From NCBI GenBank assembly GCA_947247005.1, contig OX365949.1, forward strand, positions 7,388,001 to 7,452,000: a DNA stretch of 64,000 nucleotides, in the 5' to 3' direction. The notes under the pieces are model-generated. The model was not told where the DNA came from, made no database searches, and saw only the letters and a list, made by a program, of their open reading frames with translations. Each line of letters starts with the position of its first letter. Within the stretch, counting starts at the first letter, position 1. The position numbers and the translations under genes are program-made. Origin of the DNA: Spisula solida (taxonomy: Eukaryota > Mollusca > Bivalvia > Venerida > Mactridae). Below, piece by piece: positions 44,818-55,898 of the stretch.

Positions 44818-45168
44818 GACGTCGCGTTAACGGTATGCAAACGTCATCATGGCGTCCATAATTCTAGCGGCGGGTTGTCTATTCCGGTCGATTTTATAAC
44901 AAACAATAGTGCCGTTTGCATTCCTGACATGAACAGCTAACTAGTGACTTCACATGAATCTGTTAGGTATTGACGTCACTGCAACCTAGAGCTTTTCTTG
45001 TGACGTGGTTATTGTTAGACTGTCTAAATCTGGCCAACATTTGACGTCTCCTGTAAGGGAATATTTAGTCTATAGGCGACTATTGATCATTTAATTGTTA
45101 ATAAAATGTATTGCTTCGCCTCTTGCATTCGTGACAGCATTCAACATTCCAATAGCCATTTGACGTCG
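44818..45168. promoter_or_regulatory. Cluster of CRE-like TGACGT motifs
   Basis: TGACGT occurs at 44818, 44971 (full TGACGTCA), 45001, 45042 and 45161, and its reverse ACGTCA at 44841. This is within 350 bp that are richer in CpG than the surroundings. It may be the TWSG1 promoter (gene runs leftward) or a decayed copy of the CpG-bearing foldback repeat at 62343. Confidence 0.35.
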
Positions 45169-45175
45169 TTCGCTG

Positions 45176-45400
45176 TCATTCTTGGACTTCGAACCGTTGA
45201 ATATTTAACAAGTTTAACACCGGTTTATTTGGTTGTGGCATAAGACTGACAATATCATGCTTGTTTTCATCCTTTACACGGTTCGGATTTAATCCTTCAC
45301 GTGTTGCACGTATTTTGTCTATAAAGGACGTCTTGTCTTCACAAAACCACGAAAACACAAATTGACCACTGGAAGTTTGGAACTTAAGTCATGCCCGACG
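45176..45400 (-). other. Unrecognised open frame
   Basis: A 60-codon minus-strand frame (MFSWFCEDKTSFIDKIRA.., ending RFEVQE) has normal-looking composition and extends upstream in frame to an AACTTCCAG acceptor-like site. I recognise no family. It could be a decayed element or a chance frame. Confidence 0.2.
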
Positions 45401-45889
45401 TGTTACTTACATCACGTATGCGTACATCGTCATACAAGTAAAAATATTAGTACCCTGAAAAACTTGCTAAACTTTATTTTTTCAGTATAGTATAAATAGT
45501 AAACCTGCTATTTTGACGTAACAAGGTTTAAAAAAAGCTTTAAAATAAGAAAAAATACGTATCTATAGATTCAGTTTTAAGTAATTTATCCATATATTAC
45601 TATATTTTGTTTTAAAATTTCTTAAGAATTATGTCAGGGCCTAGATAAATGCTGGGAAGAATATATATCTATTCTACGGTCCGTGATAAATGTACCAGAT
45701 GACCCGCTCTCAGAAAAACCCGTAACCGGTTTTAACGACAAAGTTATTTAAAAAAAACATCATTATGATCATGTCGCGTTAGAAAGAAATGACTGCCGTG
45801 AAAAGTTTCTGATAATTATAATTCTAAACGATCTGCGGCTTAATCCATATACGCAAAGAGGAAATATCTTAGTTTCGAATTGCATGAGT

Positions 45890-46785
45890 CATCTTGATAG
45901 AAACAACCTCCTCACACCTTTCCAACATGATTTCTCGTTCCAAACATAGCTGCGAGAGACTCAACTCCTATCTTCCACACAAGAACTTTTTGATAAAGTA
46001 CAAGAGGGTAAACAAACAGCTCTTATTGTAATGGACTTTTCAAAAGCTTTTAATCATCCACTTCTTCTGTACAAATTAATTAAATTAGGTATAAATAAAT
46101 TATATCTATCCTGGATAAAATCATGGCTTAGCTAGCGTACGCAATCTGTTGTAGTTGACGGTTCCGATTCGGGCTCTCTACCAGTTCTGTCAGGCGTCCC
46201 GCAAGGTTCAGTCTTGGATTCCTGCCTCTTCCTTTGTTTTATTAATGATATACCAGACTCGGTAAAAAAGCAGAATACGGTTATTCGCTAATGACACAAT
46301 TGTCTACCTTACTATTGATTCATCACCCGACTCTAACAAATTACAAGAAGATCTGTATAAATTAAAAGAATGAGAAATAAGTGGTCTATGGAGTTTAATC
46401 CTGTTGAATGTAAAATAATAAGAATCTCCAAAAAAAGAAAAACATCATCTTTCCTTATAAACTTCATAATCAAGAACTACAAGTAGGCAAACGTAAAATA
46501 CCTTGGCATACATATTAGTGAAGACTTTAGTTGAAAAAAAACATATCGAAAGAACAGTTCCTAGGACAAATAACACAATAATATTTATAAAAAGAAATGT
46601 CCAATGTAATAACAAAAAAATCAAATAAACTGCCTATAAAACATATGTAAGACCCCAATTAGATGCAATGCCATCTCATGAAGAAAATATATAGTAAGCA
46701 TTTATTGAATATACTGTTACAGTTGTTTCTGTAAATAAACAAATTAAACTCCAAAATGTGTGCCTTCACAAAACACCGAACATCA
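45890..46785 (+). pseudogene. LINE reverse transcriptase remnant (Jockey/CR1-like)
   Basis: Fragments in shifting plus-strand frames are HLDRNNLLTPFQHDFS, LFDKVQEGKQTALIVMDFSK, SWIKSWLS, TQSVVVDGSDSGSLPVLSGV with PQGSV, CFINDIPDSV and LDAMPSHEEN. They appear in the family order: RT finger/palm motifs, PQG, then the thumb region. Many stops and frameshifts interrupt them, and the YADD segment is destroyed. Endonuclease and 3' tail were not identified. Confidence 0.85.
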
Positions 46786-46946
46786 GCACATGCGATCTTA
46801 AAGTAGCTCAGTGAAATAAATATCACGTGACTTGTTTATGAATGAACGAACTTAAACTTTGAAGTAAGTTGCGAATAAGGCAAGTTGCACGATTATTCAG
46901 TGTTACAGCAATCACGCATTTATTTTTATAAACTCCATTATATACT

Positions 46947-47060
46947 AAGATAAGATAAGATAAGAAAAGATAAGATAATCTTTATTTAAAGTCGGTTTTG
47001 ATTTAACACATATAACATAAGCTTAATTAGACTATAGATCTCAGTAGCTAGCCAATCAGC
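46947..47060 (-). mobile_element. 3' end of a retroposon with TTATC-repeat tail
   Basis: On the minus strand TTAAATAAAGATTATCTTA continues into TTATC units. This is a microsatellite tail after a polyadenylation-like motif, like that at 3908. Confidence 0.55.
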
Positions 47061-47471
47061 ATGGAGAAAAAGTGTTGAATAAATCCCGTATACAACACTT
47101 TGCTATAGTATATATAACAATAGATTGCTATATACTATAGTAGGCCAAGCAAAATAATTGAGCATAGCTATAATAATGTATACATGCATTTAGCACAGAA
47201 AATGTGGATGCCAAACATTTTTGATGACAAGCTTAGTTTAGTCTATACATGTATTATAACAATACTATATTTTAAACAAGTAACTAATTGGACTTATTAG
47301 AATGCATGTACATGTAATATCAAACCTTTCTACATTTGTTCATTATTAGTGTCATAATCTGAGACAACGATTGTGATAGATAATTAACCAATTAAGGTAT
47401 TGCCAACATCTCTGCTGAGTGCTGACAACATTATCAGAAGAGGGCGAATGCCGTGGTAGCTTCTATGACTA

Positions 47472-47654
47472 CAGTACGACCTCTCTAGGCGACATATGTA
47501 GTGCAACAACCTGTGTATAACAAAACCTTCAAAGTTACTTGAAGTTATTACATGTACATGTATATACTTTTGTAAATTCTGTAGGGCAAAAACTTCTAAA
47601 CAATGACCAATATTTGCAGCCCACAAAGGGTCTTACTCTACAGAGGTTGTACTG
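47472..47654. mobile_element. Pogo-like MITE, 183 bp, TA duplication
   Basis: TA|CAGTACGACCTCTCTAGG at the left and CTACAGAGGTTGTACTG|TA at the right are inverted copies. A degenerate relative lies at 5459-5640. Confidence 0.8.
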
Positions 47655-47659
47655 TACTT

Positions 47660-48995
47660 ATTGTGTCTTCAATAATTACGTGCAGATTACCCCTCTCTTC
47701 TAAGACATCATTTTCACAGAGTAGAACTTAAAACCAACTAAACGATTAAAACAAATTGTAGGGGTTCCAATGGTGTCTGGTGATTGAAGTAAATGAATTT
47801 CATACTATCACAACCCATAATTTACAAATGAAGACCTCACCTTCAAGACCACCTTAAAATAAAGACCTCTACTTTCTGTCTACTGACTTGCACAGTATTC
47901 AACCTCAAAATCACAGTGAAATTGCACCTAAATGAAGACCACCTTAACAAGATTGGCTCAGAATTAACCATTTTTCGTTCCGTTTTCATGATAGAATGAT
48001 GCAATCACTCAACATTATTGAGATAAGTTTTTATAGTCCCAAGAAGGAGTTTCATTTTTCAGGTTTTACTGTAAATAGCTTAATTTTGCCACTTAGATCT
48101 ATATATGCATCATGCAACACTTAACATATTACACTAAGTCAGATAGAACAGCTCGAAGGTGTTGATATGGGATTATAATCCTCGTTTCACTCGGAGTTAT
48201 AAATCCCATATACAACACATACTCATGTTCTATCCTATACATCGACTATCCAGTAACATGCAACCAAACAATCTATATAATAAAAGAAGTATCACATATT
48301 ATAATTAAACATAGTAAGCACAGTTACACATTCAACGCATAAAAGAAAAGTTTGAGTAACAACGGAAAGACATGGGCACTTATAAGCTAAGACAGATATA
48401 AACAGTTAAACACATGCAAAGCAGTATAAAGAAGTTAAGAGAGATATGATACAATATGTACATGACCTATAAAACACAAAGTGATCAGATATAACTAGAA
48501 TAAAAGATATTAAAGCCAGACATTAAAGCACATTTATATAACATTCATGAGAAGTATAAATATAACCACATATTTTATAATGAAAAATAAAAATGCACAC
48601 AAAGCAATAACATGCAGCTAAAGAGGCGTTCATTCCTTGAAAAAATGACGGCATACATGAAAGCAACGAGAAAACAACAAAAACAAACATAAAATCGCAT
48701 ACAACCAGTGTCAATCAGATGAATAGCAATCATCCTAAGAGTTTGTTAAAGCAAGAAAAATAAAATAAAAAACTGAGCGGAAATGTATAGCAAAAGCCTA
48801 CGATTAAAAGTGTGCTAAAAAGCATATCACCTCATATCAGATATGAAATGAACAGATTGACACTGTTTCTATACGGGTATTTTCAATGTCAAATGAACAT
48901 ATAAAGAGATAGCTATGAAGCAGAGTTTAGCACATGATTAGGGCTATATATGGCAGCACTACATAATATAATGTTACATATAAGCATTTAAAGAC
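47660..48995. other. Intergenic, no gene seen
   Basis: AT-rich. Much of it may be old LINE 3' sequence on the minus strand, but no boundary can be set. Confidence 0.35.
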
Positions 48996-48998
48996 CTT

Positions 48999-49230
48999 GG
49001 GTGGTATTCACAAAGCATCTTAGCAGAAAACTTTAAAGTGTATCAGCTAAGCAAGAAAATCAAGATGATTAATATTTTACATAGTTTTGAAGCATTATGT
49101 AAACAGCTACAATAATCACTAAGAAAACAGGGATTATTTTTCGAATTGCGAGACATATGAGCTGCATAAATTATTGACTTAAGTCAAAATATTTAAGTTT
49201 TCACTTAAGATGCTTTGTGAATACCAGCCC
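48999..49230. mobile_element. MITE with GGG(N)TGGTATTCACAAAGCATCTTA ends
   Basis: GGGTGGTATTCACAAAGCAT at the left and ATGCTTTGTGAATACCAGCCC at the right are inverted copies, 232 bp. Related to 18867-19014. Confidence 0.85.
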
Positions 49231-49315
49231 TGATAAACAAAACAAAGCACACAAAAAGGCCACATGAAACAATACCAGCTATAGGGAGGTAACTAGAACA
49301 GAATTGAACAAGGAA

Positions 49316-49931
49316 TTATGTACACATGGTGCATGCACACTTTGAACCGCTCCAGGTATGGATCAGTCTCCTGAACTCATTATAGTCGGTAGTTGCACGT
49401 AACTCGTTAGGTAGACTGTTCCACACCTGGGCTGCAGCAAAGCGGGAACTCTTCTTACCATAGGTAGTTGTATTTACTGCTGGCACTTCAAGAGTGTTTA
49501 TTTTACTGAAATTATAGTTGTTGGATTTAACATTTATTAGTTCTAGTATATACACAGGTGAAATATTATTTAGTCCTTTAAATACTTCAATGGCTATTTG
49601 GCAAAGACGACTAACATGTAGTGTTGGCATATTTACTTTATCCAGGAGTGTTTCATAGTTTGATTCGAAATCGTTAATTATATTTTAAGGCTCTAAATTG
49701 TAGTCTTTCAAGTTAAGTGGTGTTTTTCTTACTGCAAAAGTGCCATACTATGGGACAGTAGTTAAAATTGGATCTAACAAAACATTTGTAAATAAGAAGT
49801 TTGGTTTCTACAGTTAGGCATTTACTAAGTCTATATAAAACATTAAGTTGTCTGGCTGCTTTGATACAGATATTTAAAATATGTAATTCAAAATTTTGGA
49901 GTGAATCAATACTCTCCACACTAAGTTTCAT
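49316..49931 (-). pseudogene. LINE C-terminal fragment (Jockey/CR1-like), minus strand
   Basis: Two minus-strand frames (49931-49713 and 49630-49316) plus the stretch between them encode the thumb and C-terminus of a Jockey/CR1-type polyprotein. Read segments are ICIKAARQLNVLYRLSKCL, YKCFVRSNFNYCPIVWHFC, EVFKGLNNISPVYI and AAAQVWNSLPNELRATTDY. Frameshifts separate them. The upstream part is missing, possibly cut off by the neighbouring LINE at 50040. Confidence 0.88.
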
Positions 49932-50031
49932 AAAAACGTCTGATAATCAATTAATTTGATATTTTTCATTTCATACAATAAATACCTTATACTCGTGTTA
50001 TTAAAATTGTTTCAATGTTTAAATTGTTTAA

Positions 50032-53000
50032 ATTGCAGCTGGTAACACTATAACTCTGACAAACAGATATGAACACTTAAGCAACTATCCACAGGACGAA
50101 ACACCAAGGCGATCGTCACATGCAGGGAAGAAAAAGGCAACATCACCACTGGACGGTGATACCAATTACAAAAGGCCACACATAGTCAATAACGACAGTG
50201 ATTCTGAAGGTGAAAGTGTTGGTGATAAAAGTGATCAGTCTCAATCGCGTGAAAATGGAAACAAGGAATGCGAAATACAAAAAAAACACAGTTGATGTAA
50301 TTCAGGATGTGCAGTCTCAACCGCGTGAACCTGAAAACAAAGGATGTGACATACAGAAAAAATCAATCGATGAATATCAGGATGTGCTGGAGGTAAACAC
50401 ACACCAATAGCGATCTGTGGGTAACGACTGTAACAGTGCAGAAAACTATTTACAATTTCGTGATAGTGAATCTACTGTTTACAATAGTCTGAAACTGTTA
50501 TCACTGAATGTTGGTGGTGTTTTGTCTAAAGTGAAGTCACCTGATTTTGTTGATTTTATATGTAAACATGATATAATTTGTCAGCAAGAAACAAAAACTG
50601 ATGATAGTGATACTATAACAATTTCAGGTTTTGATATTCATGTTTTCAATAGAAAAAAATTGACACGATATAGATCAGGTGGAATGTGTCTAATTGTTAG
50701 ATCAAGTTTATCAAAATTTGTTAAAATTGATGACAACTCACAAAGTAATATTATAAAATTCTTTTCCTTGTCAAAAACTCTATATGGAGGTGACCAAGAT
50801 TTGAAAGTTGGAATGTTATACATTCCACCTCGCGGTACAAAGTATGTTCATGTCGATCCTTACTTTGAAATTCAGAATGAACTTTTCAGATATTGTCCTG
50901 AAGGTAATTATGTCATGCTTTTGGGTGATTTAAATTCACGTTGTGGAAGTTTGAGATATTATGTAAATTTAGATCAAACAATAGCTCAGATGTTTGACCT
51001 GGATGATGCAATTCTCGAAGACATTTTGGCATTTCAAAGCTTTGCTACAGTTAGTTTGGAGAGAAATCATATAGATACTGGTACTAATGATTATGGTAAA
51101 CAACTGATAGAAATGTGTAAAATAACCACCTGTTTATATGGAATGGTAGAATAGGTCAAGATATATCGAAACCGATGCTTACATGTAAAGACACTAGTGT
51201 TGTTGACTATATTATCTCTACATCTGATGTTTTTTATTATGTAAATGATTTTTATGTTGAACCATTTTGTGACCTATTTTCTGATGTCCACTGTGCACTG
51301 ACAACATCAATCAAACTAAAACGAAATACATTGACTCAGGAAAGTCACACAAATGTAACACATGACAAGCCCCGTCTGTGGGATACTAATAAAATAGACG
51401 TTTTTACACAAAACTTAGACTTAAATAAGATAACACATTTAGAGCAAAGACTAGACAATATTGTCGATACAAATGACTGTTCTCAAACAGAAATTGATAC
51501 GATAGTAACCGATATTGCAACCCTCTTTACTAATTGTTCTAAAGTATCATTCGGAGTAAAAGAGCCTAAACATAACCACAATAAAAGAACAAATTCATTC
51601 CCTTGGTTTAATCATTCTTGCGTTCAAGCGCGAAATAAATATCACAAAGCAAGAAGTGCATATAATAGGTCAAAAACATTACACCTTAAGGAAAACCTAA
51701 AACAATATAAATGTTCCTTAAGAATAGCACATAACACATATAATGATACAACAGTAAACAAATTAAGGTTCCTAAAGAGCAATAGTCCAAAACAGTATTG
51801 GAATATTATAAATGACAAACCAAAATCAAATGAAATAGGTGCGTCCCTAGAAGATCTGTATCAATATTTCAAAACAGTAAACGAAACAGCTGATCTAAAT
51901 TAACCAAATAACTTTGACAATAACCCTGAAACAATAATAGAAGGAACCGATGAGATAAATTTGCCAATAACCGAACAAGAAATATTAGACGCGGTTAAAA
52001 CCTTGAAAAATAATAAGGCGCCTGGGGTAGACAACATAGTAAATGAACATATAAAGTCGACTATTAATCTGATGTTACCCATATATGTCAAGTTATTTCA
52101 TGTTGTCTTTGACAAAGGAATCATTCCTGAGAGTTGGACCGAAGGAATTATTAAACCTATCTATAAAGGTAAAGGCGATCAGACATCACCAGAAAATTAT
52201 CGACCAATATCCCAATTAAGTTGCTTTGGTAAACTTTTTACTCATATTCTGAATAAGAGATTAAACAAATATTCCGAAAAATATAATATTATCCACGATA
52301 CACAGGCTGGTATTTGGCAAGAATTTCTCTACGACAGATAACATTTTTATTCTAAATAGTCTAATAGACATTACTAAGTCGGATAAAAAGAAGTTTTACT
52401 GTTGTTTCGTAGATTTCAAACAGGCCTTTGATTCAATTTGAAGACCCGGGCTATGGACAAAACTTTTAAAAGAAAATATAACCGGAAAATGTTTTCATGT
52501 CATACAAAATATGTATAAGAATATAAAATCTAGAGTCGTAAATGCTGAAGGGTCATCCCAATTATTTGATTGTATGAGAGGTGTGCGTCAAGGTGAAAAT
52601 CTGTCACCTTTTTTATTCTCTATTTTTCTTAATGATTTAGACCCACATTTGAGGGATACTTATGTAAATGGAATTGTTAAAGATTGTTTTATAGAAGATA
52701 CGAGACTATTCTTAAAACTGTTCATTCTTCTGTATGCTGATGACACAGTTATATTTAGTGACGATGAGACAGATTTCCAAAATGCATTAGACTTATTCAA
52801 AAATTATTGTGATACTTGGCGACTCAACATAAACGTTACAAAAACTAAAGTGATGGTTATATCAAATCGAAGAATACAATTACATAATACATTTAAAATT
52901 GGCGAAGAAATATTGGAAGTTGTAGATGAATATAAATATCTTGGAATTGTATTAACAAAAAATGGATCATTAACAAAAACTAAACAATATATTGCAGGAC

Positions 53001-54585
53001 AAGCAAACAAGGCCATGTTTTCGTTGATTAGAAAAATAAAAAGACTGTCGCTACCGTATGGTATCCAAATTGAATTGTTCAATAAAAAAAATTAAACCGA
53101 TTTTGTTGTATGCCAGTGAAGTTTGGGGATTTGGAAACTTAGATATTTTAGAACGAATTCAAATTAAATTTTACAAATATATGTTTAAATTAAAACAATC
53201 GACCCCAACATATACGCTATATGGTGAATTAGGTATATATCCGCTAAAATAGAAATACAAAATAGAGTAATTTCTTATTGGACTCGGCTAATTGATGACA
53301 TTAGCACACCTGGTACTAATAAAATTTCCTCAAACATTTATCTCATGATACGAAAACTAACATCAATAGGTACGATAAAATCACAATGGATAAAAAATAT
53401 CAAAACTATTCTTTGTAATATTGGGCTATCAGGTATTTGGGATAGTCAATATATTATCAATTCTAAATGGTTAATACATTCATCAAAACAAAAACTTCAG
53501 GATATTTTTGTACAGCATTGGTTTTCCGAAATGGAAAGAACCTCCAATACAAATGTTTATAAACATATAAAACAGCAATTCAAACAAAGTCCGTATATTA
53601 CATTGTTATCACAACATCACTGTACAAAATTAATGGCATTTATTTCAAGAAACCACAATTTACCGATTGAAACTGGACGTTGGAGAAATATTCCAACATT
53701 AGATAGGAAATGTGAATTATGCAATGATCTGGGTGACGAATACCATTATCTGTTAATGTGTCCCCAATTCACTGCTTCACGTCAAAAATATATTGACAAA
53801 CATACATACACAAGACCGAACATGGTCAAATTCATTGCTTTAATATCAAGCGAAAATCATATTACATTACGTCGACTAAGTATGTTTTGCGACATTATAA
53901 TGAAATTTTTTAAACAAAAATGATATATGTCTAACAGCCATACTGTCTTTCACTACTATTTTAAATAAAGCATGTTAAATTATTCGGTAAATTATCTGTA
54001 TGCATGTATTCTTTGTTGTATTGATTGTACTTGTAAAACTATTTACTTCATGAATGCATGACACTTTTCTCTTACCGTATTATATGTGTTTGTGCGTGTG
54101 CGTGTGCGTGTGTGCATGCGCGCGTGCGTGCATGTAAGTGTATATATGTACATGTATATATGTTATCTAAACAAATGTTATGTGATGCACTCATTGTATG
54201 AAAATGACAATTAGCATTATATGTCGTAAAAGTTTAGTCTGTCACAATTACACTAGGTGAGGCTAGTCTACTTTCGCTTTCGTTATTGAACCGATTAGCC
54301 ACACATGGTTTGTTTAATAAAACGACAACATTTTAATTTCTACCATTTCAAAATGCTCTCGTGTAATAGAAAACTTAAGTAAACCTTAACATTAATTTTC
54401 TCTTCGATTATATGAATTATTTCATTTTTATGAACTTTTTTAAATATTCCAAAACGCCGTTTATGGTCGTATACCCAGTGTCACTGTGACAGCTAAATTG
54501 GTATTGTAAATGTGTTATGCATATGTATCCTGTATTTTGCAGGACTCTGCAATAATGAAATAAACTGAAACTGAAAACTGAAAAT
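50032..54585 (+). mobile_element. Near-full-length LINE (endonuclease + reverse transcriptase)
   Basis: It spans an ORF1-like open stretch (50032-50295, with NRYEHLSNYP), the main polyprotein (50417-53923), a 3' UTR of about 640 bp and a terminal AATGAAATAAACTGAAACTG with CTGAAA repeats (about 54553-54585). The 5' end is set only approximately. A GT/TA-rich simple stretch lies in the 3' UTR (54088-54165). Confidence 0.8.
50417..53923 (+). pseudogene. LINE polyprotein: EEP endonuclease, RT, C-terminal CCHC-like motif
   Basis: The endonuclease part (50490-51290) has LLSLNVGG, QQETKTDD, MLLGDLNSRCG and SVVDYIIS. The RT (about 51961-52860) has NKAPGVDNI, ENYRPISQLSCFGK, CCFVDFKQAFDS, GVRQGENLSPFLFSIFLNDL and LLYADDTVIFS, so the catalytic YADD is intact. 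The C-terminus has CELCNDLGDEYHYLLMC, a C-x2-C-x7-H-x4-C motif. At about 1170 codons the length is normal. It is broken by one-base shifts near 51122, 52322, 53090 and 53245 and by in-frame stops at 51901 and 52439. The decay is mild, so the insertion is fairly young. The clade was not assigned. Confidence 0.92.
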
Positions 54586-54589
54586 GTGT

Positions 54590-55895
54590 TCTTTCCTTCC
54601 GAAAATTACGAAGCTCGTTTTTGGGAGGCGTTTAAGCCTCTCATCACTACCATTGTCCATTTCTTAATACAAAATTAACCACCTTTAGGCTGCTATGTGA
54701 ATCCGCATTCAAGTAGTTCCAGAAACTGTCAACATTCCCAATACTGCTACATATGTTTCTCCAAATGTTTTAACTGATTTAAGCCAGTCAGCAACATTTG
54801 TTTATTCTAAGATCAAAAATTATTGTGAAACTGTTCGTTAAATCGATATTTTTGCAAAAAAATCACTACACCGGCCGATACCGAACTTGTTCCACAGTAC
54901 GAAAATGACGTGTTCATCAAATGTCCCGGCTGTAAAGCTATTTTAGAAACTTCAGACTACGGTCAAGTGATGGTTTTATCAATGAATCGTATACGGTCTG
55001 CAAAGTACTGTTATGCAATCATATGGTGTCGCTGTACTAGCTAGCCGCTTTCTATAGACTGTCTCACGCTGTGAGGGAAGTGATTACAAGACGGTATTGT
55101 AGAATCTGATAAATAGGCGCGTAGTATTATTTTAAAGCCACGTTTGATATACGCATTTAATACACGTATTACATATAAATTAATATGAACCTTTTAACAA
55201 TTATTTAGATACCCAACATGCCTATATAGTCACATATGCCTATTTTGACATTCAAGACAAGATCGGCAGTAAGAAAACGAACATTAAACGTGTACAGTCG
55301 GTTTAAGCTTTAGTAGCAGCAACCAGATCGCCTCCCAGTAGTACTCTCAGTGCTTTGATTTATTAACTACTGTCAGTGCTTTGATTTATTAACGAGGGAG
55401 GTAATTGTGCCAGCTAATAGCCACTCAATTTCAGCGTGGAATTATGTTCAATGTAAAATGTGTGAAAATGGAATGCGCTAAGTTAAATAGTACGGGATAT
55501 TATCGTGTTTAGAATCGAAATAAAAACTATGTTCTACGCATTCGTGATTTAATTTTTCCGCATCCGAACTCCTGCCTGTGTTTTATTCACCTACAAAACA
55601 CGTACAAGAACATATTTGTATTTCTTAAATTTGAGCACAATGCAACTTCAAAAGTTACATGCCTTGAATGCTTTCATACCAACCACCACGAAGTAGAATA
55701 TTAATTAATGAATGGGCGTGCAACCACACACGTCTTATTTTTGCTTATAAACGTCGCAATGTCCTTCACACGCAGTTTAACGTAGATCTAGCTTTATCGG
55801 CAAGCATTTCACAAACCCGGTCAGTAGATTATATTTGATGACCTCATGGCGTAAACTTTTCACGATGGTTAACAGCTAGCTATGCAAAGTATCAA
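54590..55895. other. Intergenic, no gene seen
   Basis: A two-copy CAGTGCTTTGATTTATTAAC duplication lies at about 55350-55393. An open stretch at 54890-55010 with FIKCPGCKAILET is discussed under rejected items. Confidence 0.4.
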
Positions 55896-55898
55896 AAT

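Noticed and set aside
52804..53082. Minus-strand open frame of 92 codons
   Set aside because: Shadow of the LINE reverse transcriptase.
54880..55015. Possible exon with ENDVFIKCPGCKAILETS
   Set aside because: A CPGC pair is suggestive of a zinc-binding motif, but the frame is short, lacks convincing splice sites and fits no family I recognise.
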